Shown in pieces: positions 8,097-17,141 of a stretch of 64,000 bases of DNA. Under the pieces are notes generated by a model. The model saw only the letters and a program-made list of their open reading frames with translations, was not told where the DNA came from and made no database searches. Source of the stretch: UBA8752 sp965657965 (lineage in GTDB: Bacteria; Bacteroidota; Bacteroidia; Flavobacteriales_D; Sanyastnellaceae); NCBI GenBank assembly GCA_965657965.1, contig CBFHQM010000005.1:49461-113460 (forward strand), written 5' to 3'. The position numbers and the translations under genes are program-made. Each line of letters begins with the position of its first letter. Positions within the stretch are counted from its first letter, which is position 1.

Positions 8097-10340
8097 TCAT
8101 CCGTCAAACAGGTTTTTTGGTCGCCGAAAGCTAACCAAAAACCGCGCTCCTTCGTCGCTTTCTGCCAATAGTTCACCATCCAATTGCTCGCTGAGCGCTT
8201 GAACGAGGTACAGCCCCAACGAATCACGCCCACTCCAATCGAAGCCTTCGGGAAGGCCAATGCCATTGTCCCTTACCTCAATTTGAATCTCTTCTTCCTC
8301 TGGTTTGTCCTCGGGTTCCAACTTCCGCAAGGCCACCGTAATGGTGCCCTTTTCCCTTCCTTCGAACGCGTATTTCATGGCGTTGGAAACCCATTCATTT
8401 AAAATCAGACCACATGGAATGGCCTGATCTAGAGGGGCTTGGATGTCCTCGAGCTCAGTAACCAACTCCACCATGGTGCTCGAGCGGTAACTCTGAATGA
8501 TGTTTCCGGAAATGCGCGTGAGGTAGGCAGAAAAACCGATGTTCGAAACGTCTGTATTCTGATAAAGCGTCTCGTGAATGATGCTCATCGTCGACACCCT
8601 GTTTTGAATCTCTTCAAGGCCCGTAATCGCGTTTGGATCTTCTACAAAGTTCTTTTGAAGGTTGAGGATAGAATTGATGATTTGAAGGTTGTTTTTTACC
8701 CGGTGATGCACCTCTTGTAACAAGATCTCCTTCTCCTTCAATGCACTTCGAATGGCGCGGTCAATTCTTTTCCTCTCTGTGATGTCATACGCAATGGCAC
8801 TGATCTCAGGCTTGTCTTCTGAACTTTCAATGGGGTTCAAAAACAGCTGAAGCCAGCGGCGTTCAGACTCTCCCTCTGGAGAATCAACGCTCCACTCAAA
8901 CCTTTGTGGTTGACCAGACAAAGCGCGATTAAACCTGTCGTTGAGGTCAAAACCATTCTTGTCCTCACTTTCCTCGAGCACACCTCGCAATGCCTCGCTC
9001 AACTCAAGTGTCGTAGGTGTCTCTTTTGATCCAGGGAACAACCAATGAACAAAGTTTTGATTAACGCTGGTGACCTCGAAGTCCTGAACCGCTGTCCAAA
9101 TGATGAAGTCTTCACCAGACTCCACAATAGACCGCATGCGCGCCGTGGCAGACCGCAAAGCTGCTTCTGCTGCAATGCGCTGCTCAATTTGCTGCGTCAA
9201 AAGCTGATTGGCTTCCTCCGCGACTTCCGCGCGAATGCGCTCCTGCATTAATGCGTGTCGGTCCGTCACATCCGACAGATTCACCTGAACCGCTGGCTGC
9301 CCATCAAAAATGGTGAGCCTCCACTTCATGGTCAAGCGCTTATTGGTCTCGGGAAGCTCCAACTCCCACTCTTCTACGTTCTTTCCCTGCCGTGCGTGCG
9401 TAGAGCTCTTCGAGATTCTACTGCGAACGGATTCTGGAAACAAAGAAGAAAACCTCTCTCCCTCTGGGCCTTCGGCAGCATTTGAAAAAAGCTGTTCCGC
9501 TACTGGATTCGCATATCGAACCAAGTCATCCACCAAAATCACAATCCCGTTTGGAGAACTCTGAACCAACAAACGAAAGCGCTCTCTTTCCTGAATCAAG
9601 TCAAACTCAATTCGCTTGCGATCAGAAACGTCATACATCATCCACACCTCTGAGTCGTCTTCTAAACGGCCCTTGCCAATGTCCAGGTGCAGCGTTTCTC
9701 CATTGCGGTTCTGCATAATCCAATCTCCCCGATCAAAAACACCACTGCCCTCAATCGGCTCCAAGTTGCCCATTCTTCGCAACCCCAACTGCTTTACAGG
9801 ATCTCCTATGACCTCTTCGGGGTGTTCAATTCCCAACATCACTAGAAACCTAGAATTCACGTCGAGGACAATGTCTTCTTTGACCAACACAATGGCCTCT
9901 TGGGCAATGTCATTGAGCCTTCTGTAATGCGCTTCTCGGTCTTGTAGCGCCTGTTGTCTAAAACGCTGCTCGCTGATGTCTACAATTTGAAGCAAATCCA
10001 GTCCCTTCGATGGGCTTGAAGAGAGCTTCAATTCAACTTGAAAGGCCATTCCACCGTTTCGCTTGGCCTCCAACTCCATGCGAACAGGTCTTCTTTGGCC
10101 CTCATCAATGGAAGCCCACTTCATGTCGAAATACACCTTGTCTTCCTCTCGCCAAAGAAGCCAGTCTCCTTTAAACAGGTCAAGTTCTTTTTCGTCTGTG
10201 TCCGAATTCCAACCAAACAAGAACCGTGCAAGTCCGTTCATCTTGACGACCTGTGATCCCCGCATCAAAAACAGCGCAGACGGCAACTGGTCCATCCATT
10301 TGGTGGGCCAATCCCCTTGATGGTTGTTCTCTTCTCCCAT
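8097..10340 (-). CDS. cytoplasmic multi-PAS sensor histidine kinase (HisKA_2 type)
   Basis: About 747 aa from ATG 10340, which lies just after the TAA stop of the upstream gene; an ATG at 10364 would overlap that gene. I see three or four PAS-like modules (about 20-125, 135-245, 260-370, 405-520), a HisKA_2 dimer/phosphoacceptor region with EVHHRVKNNLQII near residue 550, and a C-terminal HATPase domain (NEWVSNAMKYAF, VRDNGIGLPEG, SLGLYLVQAL). No signal peptide or membrane helix is evident, so it should sense a cytoplasmic or diffusible cue. It lies between the MORN-repeat gene and the LytTR regulator. Confidence 0.9.
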   Translation of the reverse strand: MGEENNHQGDWPTKWMDQLPSALFLMRGSQVVKMNGLARFLFGWNSDTDEKELDLFKGDWLLWREEDKVYFDMKWASIDEGQRRPVRMELEAKRNGGMAFQVELKLSSSPSKGLDLLQIVDISEQRFRQQALQDREAHYRRLNDIAQEAIVLVKEDIVLDVNSRFLVMLGIEHPEEVIGDPVKQLGLRRMGNLEPIEGSGVFDRGDWIMQNRNGETLHLDIGKGRLEDDSEVWMMYDVSDRKRIEFDLIQERERFRLLVQSSPNGIVILVDDLVRYANPVAEQLFSNAAEGPEGERFSSLFPESVRSRISKSSTHARQGKNVEEWELELPETNKRLTMKWRLTIFDGQPAVQVNLSDVTDRHALMQERIRAEVAEEANQLLTQQIEQRIAAEAALRSATARMRSIVESGEDFIIWTAVQDFEVTSVNQNFVHWLFPGSKETPTTLELSEALRGVLEESEDKNGFDLNDRFNRALSGQPQRFEWSVDSPEGESERRWLQLFLNPIESSEDKPEISAIAYDITERKRIDRAIRSALKEKEILLQEVHHRVKNNLQIINSILNLQKNFVEDPNAITGLEEIQNRVSTMSIIHETLYQNTDVSNIGFSAYLTRISGNIIQSYRSSTMVELVTELEDIQAPLDQAIPCGLILNEWVSNAMKYAFEGREKGTITVALRKLEPEDKPEEEEIQIEVRDNGIGLPEGFDWSGRDSLGLYLVQALSEQLDGELLAESDEGARFLVSFRRPKNLFDG

Positions 10341-10341
10341 G

Positions 10342-11859
10342 TTATCGGTCCGTTTTGGACCCATTCACCTTGACGATTCGATCGGCTTTGTATTGTCGAA
10401 TCAACTGAACCAAGCCGAGTTCATCGAAATATCGCCAATTGCCTTGTCTCAGACCACCCTTGTAACTACCAACGACAGCCCGGGCACCATTCGGCCAAAA
10501 CTCTACATGTTCTCCCGTGGGAGTTCCCAGCACAAATTCTCCTTCAAAATTCACCTTTCCTTCAGCGTCTAAATGTACCCAAAGCCCTTCCCGCTCATCG
10601 TCTAAATAGGCCCCCAATCGGCGGTCGTCATTGACATGCTCAATCCAGTTCCCCTGTTTTAGTCCACGCTCATAAACGCCGTATGCAAGCGTATCCCCGT
10701 TCTCGGCTCGCTCTAAAAACGCTCCGTCCTCTCGGCCATTTCGGTACCGTTCACTTCTGTGAATTTCACCATTCTCATAATACCATTTCCATGGGCCATG
10801 CCATCCCCCTCGACGAAAACCTCCCTCCTGTTCTAAGCCGCCATTTCGCGCATAAAACAACCAATTTTCTTCTCTCAAACCTTCTGCATAATTGCCCTTA
10901 GCTCGAGTTTGTCCTGTCTTCCAAAATTCCTCCCACTGGCCTGTTCTTCTGCCCAAACTGTCCAGCATGCCCGTGGCATTTAAAACCCCATCGCGATAAA
11001 CATTAACTTCAATCAAGTGGCCTTTTTCGTCATAAAACCGGTGCGTTCCCATGGGAACGTCTTCTCTCCAAGGTCCAACATTGGCCAATTGACCATTGGC
11101 GTGAAACACTTGTCGGACGTCTAAAACCGCAGATTCTGGAGCATCCTCCACTTCTTTACCCAGGTGATACGTCGTGGTTTTTTCCAAATCGCCTTGTCTA
11201 GAAAATTGTTTGAAAACACCTTCTTTTAAATCCTTCTTGTATGGCCCCTCAAGACGAACTCTGCCATTGGGCCAGAAGGTCATCCATTTTCCCGTTTGCC
11301 TGTGTTTGTCATCAAATCGGTTAATGTCTTCGACCCATCTCAGCAAGTCATCGCGATAGCCCTTTCTCCGAATGATTCTTCCTCTTTTTCCCTTTTCCAC
11401 AGCAAAATCCAAGGCCACCCCCTCTCTCATGCCGGATATCCACGGAAGGGATTGAATTTCAATGCCAGCCGAATCAAAATTCGTCTGAATGCCATTGAGT
11501 GTGTCGTTGTACCAAGGCAAAATGGTTCTCAGCGTCCCCAAGGAGTCCCATGAAGCCTCCTCACCCAGCTTCAGTCCGGCCGAGTACGACAAAGTGGTTT
11601 CCAACCGGCCTTGATCATCATAAAACACCCACTCCCCTTCCAATTTTCCATTGCGCCAGTTGCCTTCACTTTTTCTGAACCCATTTGGATAAAATGAACG
11701 CCAATAACCCGCTGGTTGTCCCTGTACCAAGTTTCCTTCGCTGCTGATAGTTCCATCGGCATACCGATATGCAACCCATGTCGAATCTTGGGCAGAAACG
11801 CTCCACAGCGCACACCACAAAATCCCAAATCCAATACCACGATTTACCCACCTGGACAT
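10342..11859 (-). CDS. exported MORN/YwqK-type repeat protein
   Basis: This 505-aa protein begins with a signal peptide (MSRWVNRGIGFGILWCALWS, cleavage near VSAQ), which fixes the start at 11859 rather than 11898. The rest is about a dozen beta-hairpin repeats of roughly 23-45 residues, each with a core like GxWxxFYxNGxxxxEGxW, as in YwqK/MORN proteins. Such repeats are usually structural or protein/lipid-binding; no enzymatic motif is visible. The next gene, the PAS kinase, starts one base after its stop, so the two are tightly coupled. A sensory or envelope-monitoring link to the kinase is inference from position only. Confidence 0.82.
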   Translation of the reverse strand: MSRWVNRGIGFGILWCALWSVSAQDSTWVAYRYADGTISSEGNLVQGQPAGYWRSFYPNGFRKSEGNWRNGKLEGEWVFYDDQGRLETTLSYSAGLKLGEEASWDSLGTLRTILPWYNDTLNGIQTNFDSAGIEIQSLPWISGMREGVALDFAVEKGKRGRIIRRKGYRDDLLRWVEDINRFDDKHRQTGKWMTFWPNGRVRLEGPYKKDLKEGVFKQFSRQGDLEKTTTYHLGKEVEDAPESAVLDVRQVFHANGQLANVGPWREDVPMGTHRFYDEKGHLIEVNVYRDGVLNATGMLDSLGRRTGQWEEFWKTGQTRAKGNYAEGLREENWLFYARNGGLEQEGGFRRGGWHGPWKWYYENGEIHRSERYRNGREDGAFLERAENGDTLAYGVYERGLKQGNWIEHVNDDRRLGAYLDDEREGLWVHLDAEGKVNFEGEFVLGTPTGEHVEFWPNGARAVVGSYKGGLRQGNWRYFDELGLVQLIRQYKADRIVKVNGSKTDR

Positions 11860-12273
11860 GACTGCAAGTTGCCACACCCAATCCAACGAATCAGACAAGA
11901 GATCAGGTTTTTACCCGCACTATGTAATACTCTTTATTTAAAGAAAAAGAATGTCATAGTAGTAGGGCTGTTCATAGTGGGGATAAAGAGTGTCCTTCAG
12001 ATTTGGAGGGTATTGCTGTCCACCTCAAATCGGGATTCATTCACGCGTTATGAACGTCACTAAAATTGTCGGCCTCAATGGCTTGACCGGGTTTTGAACA
12101 ATCTGTGAAGCTTTGATGAAAACCAGAAATGGGGAAATTCTAGATGGACAGCGATGTTCACATCCTGAGAATGGCTGTGGGCATGATTGGGAGAAAACAG
12201 GCCAAAAAAATGAGGGCCATGTGATGTGGTTTTCTAAGCCGCGAAGAGGGTCAATTCTGCAAATTTTTTTATG

Positions 12274-12288
12274 TGTGGGTTACCCACA
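12274..12288. promoter_or_regulatory. perfect palindrome TGTGGGT-T-ACCCACA
   Basis: Two 7-base arms around a single T, 66 bases before the rpiB start. It could be an operator for a dimeric regulator or part of an origin; it also contains a near-DnaA box. Confidence 0.4.
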
Positions 12289-12300
12289 GGGAATCGTGCG

Positions 12301-12322
12301 AATTCACATTCCATTGTGAATT
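12301..12322. promoter_or_regulatory. perfect inverted repeat AATTCACA-N6-TGTGAATT
   Basis: Eight-base arms with a six-base centre, ending 31 bases before the rpiB ATG. The next bases, 12323-12338, read TGTGA-N6-TCACG, one base from the classical CRP half-site arrangement. Overlapping palindromes in this position suggest an operator for a CRP/FNR-type dimer. Confidence 0.45.
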
Positions 12323-12353
12323 TGTGAGGTCTGTCACGCATGATCTTGCAAGC

Positions 12354-12782
12354 ATGCGAATTCAATTGGCCAACGACCACGCTGCCGGGGACTTACGGTT
12401 GGCACTTCTCTCTTGGTTAGAGGAAAATGGACATGATGTAGTTGATCACGGTGTTCAAGACGGATCGAGTGTAGACTATCCAGATCATGCTCATCCTTTG
12501 GCGCAGGCCATTCAGACAGAAGGGGGTTTTGGCATCTTGATTTGTGGCTCGGCCAATGGTGTTGCCATGACAGCAAACAAGCACCAAGATGTGCGCGCTG
12601 CCATTGCGTGGCGCCCAGACATTGCCCGTTTGGCAAGAGAGCATAACGATGCCAATGTGCTTTGCTTGCCGGCGCGGTTCATGGCCGTTTCGGACGCTTT
12701 AGACTGTGTTCAGACTTTTCTTCAAACCCCATTTGAAGGGGGCAGACACGGGCGTCGCGTTCAAAAAATTGCATGTTCATGA
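12354..12782 (+). CDS. rpiB: ribose-5-phosphate isomerase B
   Basis: This 142-aa protein starts at MRIQLANDHAAGDLRLALLS, a typical RpiB start, giving the usual length; the longer frame from 12273 is rejected. It has the RpiB core: HGVQDGSSVDYPDHAH, the phosphate/active-site loop GILICGSANGVAMTANK with the catalytic Cys, and RAAIAW. It interconverts ribose 5-phosphate and ribulose 5-phosphate in the pentose phosphate pathway. Its stop overlaps the next gene by ten bases, so the two should be cotranscribed. Palindromes at 12274-12338 lie just upstream and may regulate it. Confidence 0.93.
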   Translation: MRIQLANDHAAGDLRLALLSWLEENGHDVVDHGVQDGSSVDYPDHAHPLAQAIQTEGGFGILICGSANGVAMTANKHQDVRAAIAWRPDIARLAREHNDANVLCLPARFMAVSDALDCVQTFLQTPFEGGRHGRRVQKIACS

Positions 12783-14320
12783 TGATGATTAGATGTTGCG
12801 TTGCCGCCTTGTGTTTGGGCTCTGTTTCTTTGGCCTTTGGTCAAACGCTTCAACACGCCAATGAAGGCGTGACTTGGGCGAACACCATTACTGCAGATGA
12901 CTTGAGTGGTTTGCTGCACGTTCTGGCTGCGGACAGCATGGAGGGTAGAGAAACGGGAAAAGAGGGTCAGCGAAAAGCAGCGGCCTTCATTGCCGAGCAT
13001 TTTGAGTCGTTGGGTTTGGAGCCTGTGCAGGGTTCTTACTTCCAAAACGTGCCACTGAAAACCAGTGCGTTAAAGGGGGGAGTCATAGACTTCAAGGAGT
13101 CAAAACAATTGTACCGTGATTCATGGGTGCCTTATCCAGGCATTGAAGTGGCCAACATCGAAGGAGAAGCTGTTTTTGTCGGCTTTGGTGTCCAAGACGA
13201 GGCACTTGGCTTAGATGACTATGCAGGGGTGGAGGTCGAAGGCCGCATCGTTTTCATGATGTCAGATGTTGCTGAGGGCATGGACAGTAAAGGCCGGCGT
13301 GAGTTGGCAGATAGCTTGGGAGCCGCCGCAGTGGTCATGATGGTTGAAGATTTTGCCACAACCCGATCGAGAATGGTGCCGTGGTTGGAGCGAGAGAGAA
13401 TGACGTTGGATGTGGACCGGGTTGGCGAAGGGACAGACATTCCAACGTTGCTGATGTCTGCGGAAACAGTCCTTGGCCTTACAGGGTGGAAGTCCATTGA
13501 ATTCATCCAAAAGAAATGGCCAAAACGCAAGCTGAAAGGGCTGAATCTTGGGCCGTTCACAATGAACCTCGCGCGAATGGATGATCGAATTGAAGCCACC
13601 AATGTTTGGGGCTTTTTACCTGGTTCTGATTCCACGTTGAGCCAAGAAATCGTGGTGTTGACCAGTCATTACGACCATGTTGGAATCGACAAAGAGGGCC
13701 TGATTTACAATGGGGCAGATGACGATGGGAGTGGAACAGTGAGCCTTCTGGAAAACGCTGCAGCTTGGATGGCCGCTGTGGACAGTGGAATGGCCCCGAA
13801 AAGGTCCATTCTATTTATGGCCTTCGTTGGCGAAGAGAAAGGCCTTTTGGGCTCGGAATGGTACAGTGACCACCCAGCATTTCCGTTGGATGCTCATGTG
13901 TGCGACTTGAACATGGACATGGTTGGTCGTTTTGATGAAGCCCATGCGGACAATGACCGCTACGTTTATTTAATCGGGGGCGACAAGCTGTCAACCGAGT
14001 TACACGAGATCAGTGAGGCGGTGAATGAACAGCACATCGGGCTGTCATTGGATTACACATTCAACGCGCCAGATGACCCAAACCGCTTCTATTACCGCAG
14101 TGACCATTACAATTTTGCGAAGCACAACATCCCTGTGATTTTCTACTTCAGTGGTGTCCATGAAGACTATCACGGCCCTGGAGATACGCCGGACAAAGTG
14201 CGTTACCCGAAAATGGCAGAAATCGGACGCTTGGTGTTCTTGACCTCTTGGGAGGTGGCCAATCGAGCTGCCAAATTGACTGTAGACAAGGTCAATGACT
14301 TTCCTGCGAACCGCCGTTGA
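12773..14320 (+). CDS. M28-family metallopeptidase, exported
   Basis: A 515-aa protein with an N-terminal signal peptide (cleavage near LAFGQ) followed by an M28 fold interrupted by a PA-type insert at about residues 110-220. The di-zinc site is visible: HYDHVG, GADDDGSGT, GEEKGLLGS, NMDMVGR and the last His in RSDHYNFA. Proteins of this type are aminopeptidases that act in the periplasm or outside the cell. The first codons are rich in Met, so starts at 12773, 12779, 12782 or 12785 are all possible. It overlaps rpiB and is convergent with the thioredoxin-fold lipoprotein gene, overlapping it by 29 bases. Confidence 0.9.
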   Translation: MFMMMIRCCVAALCLGSVSLAFGQTLQHANEGVTWANTITADDLSGLLHVLAADSMEGRETGKEGQRKAAAFIAEHFESLGLEPVQGSYFQNVPLKTSALKGGVIDFKESKQLYRDSWVPYPGIEVANIEGEAVFVGFGVQDEALGLDDYAGVEVEGRIVFMMSDVAEGMDSKGRRELADSLGAAAVVMMVEDFATTRSRMVPWLERERMTLDVDRVGEGTDIPTLLMSAETVLGLTGWKSIEFIQKKWPKRKLKGLNLGPFTMNLARMDDRIEATNVWGFLPGSDSTLSQEIVVLTSHYDHVGIDKEGLIYNGADDDGSGTVSLLENAAAWMAAVDSGMAPKRSILFMAFVGEEKGLLGSEWYSDHPAFPLDAHVCDLNMDMVGRFDEAHADNDRYVYLIGGDKLSTELHEISEAVNEQHIGLSLDYTFNAPDDPNRFYYRSDHYNFAKHNIPVIFYFSGVHEDYHGPGDTPDKVRYPKMAEIGRLVFLTSWEVANRAAKLTVDKVNDFPANRR

Positions 14321-15533
14321 GGGCGCGAACGAAGCGCGCCTTCTCCAAGTCATAAGCGGGGCCGGTGGCTGGCCCGTTGAATCCACTGTGGATCCAAGGT
14401 TCGGGCAAGGAAGGGGAGACAACAATGGTGGTGGGGAAGCTGATGACCTGGTCTAAAAAAGGCAAGCTGTCCCGTGCGGCTGTTTTGGATGCAGGCCCTA
14501 CCAAGGTGGTGTGCCAGCGGTCTTCCCATTGAGTCACCCCCATTTCTTGGGCATAACGTCTAAGGCGCGTCAAAGCAGAATTTATGCCGCCGTTACGGTC
14601 GAGGCCGCGCTCAAAGGCAAGGGTGTGCACCTCGAGCGAGGGGAATTGTGACATCAAGTCCAGAATCAACCGGTGTTCATCCATGCAGTTGGGACACCAA
14701 GACCCCATCACGCTGAGCAAGTGGGGGTGTGCCAAGCGTCGAGTGCTCCAATTCACGGGCTCTCCATTGAGATCGAGCCCTTTGTACCCGATGGTTTCTC
14801 CAGTCCAGAGGGCCTGTTTTCCCTGTGACAGCGGTATGTGAGAACGCAAAAGGTGCTCACCTGTAAAAGGCGTGCTGTAGTGTGTGCCAGAGTAAAAGCG
14901 CCCATGGCTCAGGGTGCCTGAGGCCTCTCTTGTTGCGGTGAAGAGGAACAAGTGAGCGCCGTCAAAGGTCTGCAGCGTCAACTCTCCTTCGTCAGTCCAC
15001 GCTCCGTGTAAGTATCGAAAGTCACCGGTTGCGGTGGAGATGGTTCCACTGAGACCGCCCTGTGCACTGGCGGTCACAAAAAGGTCTCCGTACCAAGGGT
15101 CTTCTTGGCCAAAAGTGAGCCGCCAAGAGAGGGTGTCTGGGCCATACGTTTCTATGGACGGCGCGGGGCCTTCTTCCCAGACGAGGGGAACGGAATAGGA
15201 GTCCGGTCGCAGCACGTCCGTCCAAGCGCCCCGCCCATCTGCGCCAATACAAAGGGACCCCGCAAAGACGGGCACCTGGAAGCACCCGGTGCTGTCGTTG
15301 GGCCCAAGTAGAACAAGGGTTTCTGGACCGTTCAGAAGAGACCAAGTTGAGTCGTACCTCACACCCGGGATTCGGACCTCTGAAGAGTCGGTCAACGCAA
15401 ACACAAAGGTCCCTAGAACGCCGGACGTGCTGGTTTCTGAGGGAGAGGTTTGCGGCCCAGTCCGTTGGCATCCTGAGAGGCCCAAGGCCAAACAGAAAGC
15501 CAACGTCCAAGTTGTCCAAACGAGAAGCCGCAA
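14292..15533 (-). CDS. lipoprotein with C-terminal thioredoxin-like (TlpA-type) domain
   Basis: There is no ATG near the real start. The best reading begins at TTG 15533, giving a lipoprotein signal that ends LALGLSGC and a 413-aa protein; a TTG at 15560 would overlap the upstream ALDH gene. Residues about 35-260 are a beta-rich domain like the DUF4369 regions found before TlpA domains. The C-terminal part has a thioredoxin active site, GSWCPNC. It probably reduces or isomerises disulfides on the outer face of a membrane. It lies 16 bases downstream of the ALDH gene on the same strand. Start codon is uncertain. Confidence 0.75.
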   Translation of the reverse strand: MRLLVWTTWTLAFCLALGLSGCQRTGPQTSPSETSTSGVLGTFVFALTDSSEVRIPGVRYDSTWSLLNGPETLVLLGPNDSTGCFQVPVFAGSLCIGADGRGAWTDVLRPDSYSVPLVWEEGPAPSIETYGPDTLSWRLTFGQEDPWYGDLFVTASAQGGLSGTISTATGDFRYLHGAWTDEGELTLQTFDGAHLFLFTATREASGTLSHGRFYSGTHYSTPFTGEHLLRSHIPLSQGKQALWTGETIGYKGLDLNGEPVNWSTRRLAHPHLLSVMGSWCPNCMDEHRLILDLMSQFPSLEVHTLAFERGLDRNGGINSALTRLRRYAQEMGVTQWEDRWHTTLVGPASKTAARDSLPFLDQVISFPTTIVVSPSLPEPWIHSGFNGPATGPAYDLEKARFVRALNGGSQESH

Positions 15534-15549
15534 AGGCGAGAAGAAGGAC

Positions 15550-17082
15550 TTAAAAGTCAAACTTGATGCCTTGGGCGAGAGGCAGCTCAGTGCTGTAGTT
15601 GATTGTGTTGGTCTGGCGACGCATATAGGTCTTCCAAGCATCACTCCCGGACTCACGGCCGCCACCGGTTTCTTTTTCACCACCAAAGGCCCCTCCGATT
15701 TCAGCACCGCTGGTTCCGATGTTGACGTTGGCAATGCCGCAATCACTGCCCCATGCAGAAAGGAACAACTCAGCGCTGCGCAGATTGGTGGTCATGATGG
15801 CTGAAGAGAGACCTTGAACCACACCATTTTGCATGGCAATGGCCTCATCTAGCGTGTCATACTTCATGACATACAAAATGGGGGCGAAGGTTTCGTGTTG
15901 CACAATGGCCATGTCGTTGGTTGCCTCAGCAATGGCGGGCTTCACGTAGCATCCAGACTCGTATCCAGGTCCGGAAAGCACCCCGCCTTCGACCAATACT
16001 TTTCCGCCCTGTTCCACAACAGATTTGAGGGCTTGCTCATACATGCCCACGGCATCCTTGTCAATAAGGGGCCCAACGTGGTTGTTTTCGTCAAGCGGGT
16101 CGCCGATGCGGAGTTGTCCGTATGCGCTGGTGATGGCGTCTACGACCTTATCGTAAATGCTGCTGTGAATGATCAGTCGGCGGGTGGAAGTACAACGTTG
16201 TCCGCACGTTCCGACGGCGCCAAAGACTGTTCCGGGGACCACCATTTTGAGCTCGGCATCGGGCTCGACAATGATGGCGTTGTTGCCACCCAACTCAAGC
16301 AAGCTTTTGCCCAGGCGGGCAGCAACGGCTTGGGCTACAATCTTGCCCATGCGAATAGATCCCGTTGCGGACACAAGGGCCACGCGCTTGTCGTGGGTCA
16401 TCATCTCGCCGACTTTGTAGTCTCCTTGTACAATGCAGGACAAACCTGGAGGGACGTGGTCGAGATCGGCAGTGACTTCGTTCCAGATGTTCTGGCAGGC
16501 AACGGCCGTGAGTGGGGTTTTTTCAGAGGGCTTCCAAATGCAGGCATTGCCGCAAACCCAAGCCAAAGCCGTGTTCCAGTTCCAAACGGCCACGGGGAAA
16601 TTGAATGCGCTAATGATGCCCACAACGCCCAGTGGGTGCCATTGCTCATACATTCTGTGTCCTGGACGCTCTGAGTGCATGGTCAATCCGTACAATTGAC
16701 GAGACAAACCCACGGCGAAGTCGCAGATGTCAATCATTTCTTGCACCTCGCCCAGCCCCTCTTGGAGGCTTTTGCCCATTTCGTAGGAAACGAGCGCGCC
16801 AAGGGCATCCTTGTGATTGCGCAGTGCTTCTCCATAGAGCCGGACCACCTCACCACGAAGGGGAGCGGGCACGGTTCTCCAGATTTTTCCGGCTTCTGTT
16901 GCCGCAGTAATGGCCTGCTCGTATTGTTCTGCACTACAAACACCGGTCGCGCCGATTGTTGAGCCATCAGCGGGGCTCAGGCTGGTGATCACGTTTCCTG
17001 TAGAGTGGGACGAAGATCCAATTTGGACTCCGGGGTTCTCGGCTTGAATTCCGAGTTGAGCGAGATGGGCCTGCATGTTCAT
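15550..17082 (-). CDS. aldehyde dehydrogenase, ALDH7 (antiquitin/AASADH-like) family
   Basis: This 510-aa enzyme resembles the ALDH7 family: the stretch HRMYEQWHPLGVVGIISAFN, then NTALAWVCGNACIWKPSEKT, the catalytic Glu in LLELGGNN and the catalytic Cys in GTCGQRCTSTRRL. The family oxidises alpha-aminoadipic semialdehyde (piperideine-6-carboxylate) with NAD+ in lysine breakdown, and also other aldehydes. The start at MNMQAHLAQLGI (17082) is favoured because a perfect -7 box at 17101-17108 would leave the frame start at 17103 without a leader. No other lysine catabolic gene is next to it. Confidence 0.9.
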   Translation of the reverse strand: MNMQAHLAQLGIQAENPGVQIGSSSHSTGNVITSLSPADGSTIGATGVCSAEQYEQAITAATEAGKIWRTVPAPLRGEVVRLYGEALRNHKDALGALVSYEMGKSLQEGLGEVQEMIDICDFAVGLSRQLYGLTMHSERPGHRMYEQWHPLGVVGIISAFNFPVAVWNWNTALAWVCGNACIWKPSEKTPLTAVACQNIWNEVTADLDHVPPGLSCIVQGDYKVGEMMTHDKRVALVSATGSIRMGKIVAQAVAARLGKSLLELGGNNAIIVEPDAELKMVVPGTVFGAVGTCGQRCTSTRRLIIHSSIYDKVVDAITSAYGQLRIGDPLDENNHVGPLIDKDAVGMYEQALKSVVEQGGKVLVEGGVLSGPGYESGCYVKPAIAEATNDMAIVQHETFAPILYVMKYDTLDEAIAMQNGVVQGLSSAIMTTNLRSAELFLSAWGSDCGIANVNIGTSGAEIGGAFGGEKETGGGRESGSDAWKTYMRRQTNTINYSTELPLAQGIKFDF

Positions 17083-17100
17083 ATTGACAATTTTGCGAGG

Positions 17101-17108
17101 CAAAGATA
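17101..17108 (-). promoter_or_regulatory. -7 promoter box (TATCTTTG) of the ALDH gene
   Basis: A perfect TAnnTTTG on the minus strand, identical to the -7 boxes of tRNA-Asn and tRNA-Val. It ends 18 bases before the ALDH ATG at 17082. I see no clear TTTG at -33. Confidence 0.55.
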
Positions 17109-17141
17109 TGGGCGAGCATTGCCGCAGCGCTTTTCCTCACC

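Larger units (their letters stand above)
11860..12353. other. 494-bp gene-free region; candidate chromosomal origin (oriC)
   Basis: I find no credible gene here. The region holds an AT-rich palindrome TCTTTATTTAAAGA (11931-11944), a run of seven A near 12215 and a run of seven T near 12264-12270. It also has several 9-mers ending in CACA that differ from the DnaA box TTATnCACA by one or two bases (TTACCCACA at 12280-12288, GAATTCACA at 12300-12308, AAATTCACA on the minus strand at 12315-12323). Leftward genes lie to its left and rightward genes begin at 12354. Two parS-type sites lie 5-7 kb away. No exact DnaA box is present, so origin function is only a hypothesis. Confidence 0.3.

Noticed and set aside
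12113..12319. 68-codon open frame in the 11860-12353 gap
   Set aside because: No motif, odd composition, and it runs through both palindromes upstream of rpiB.
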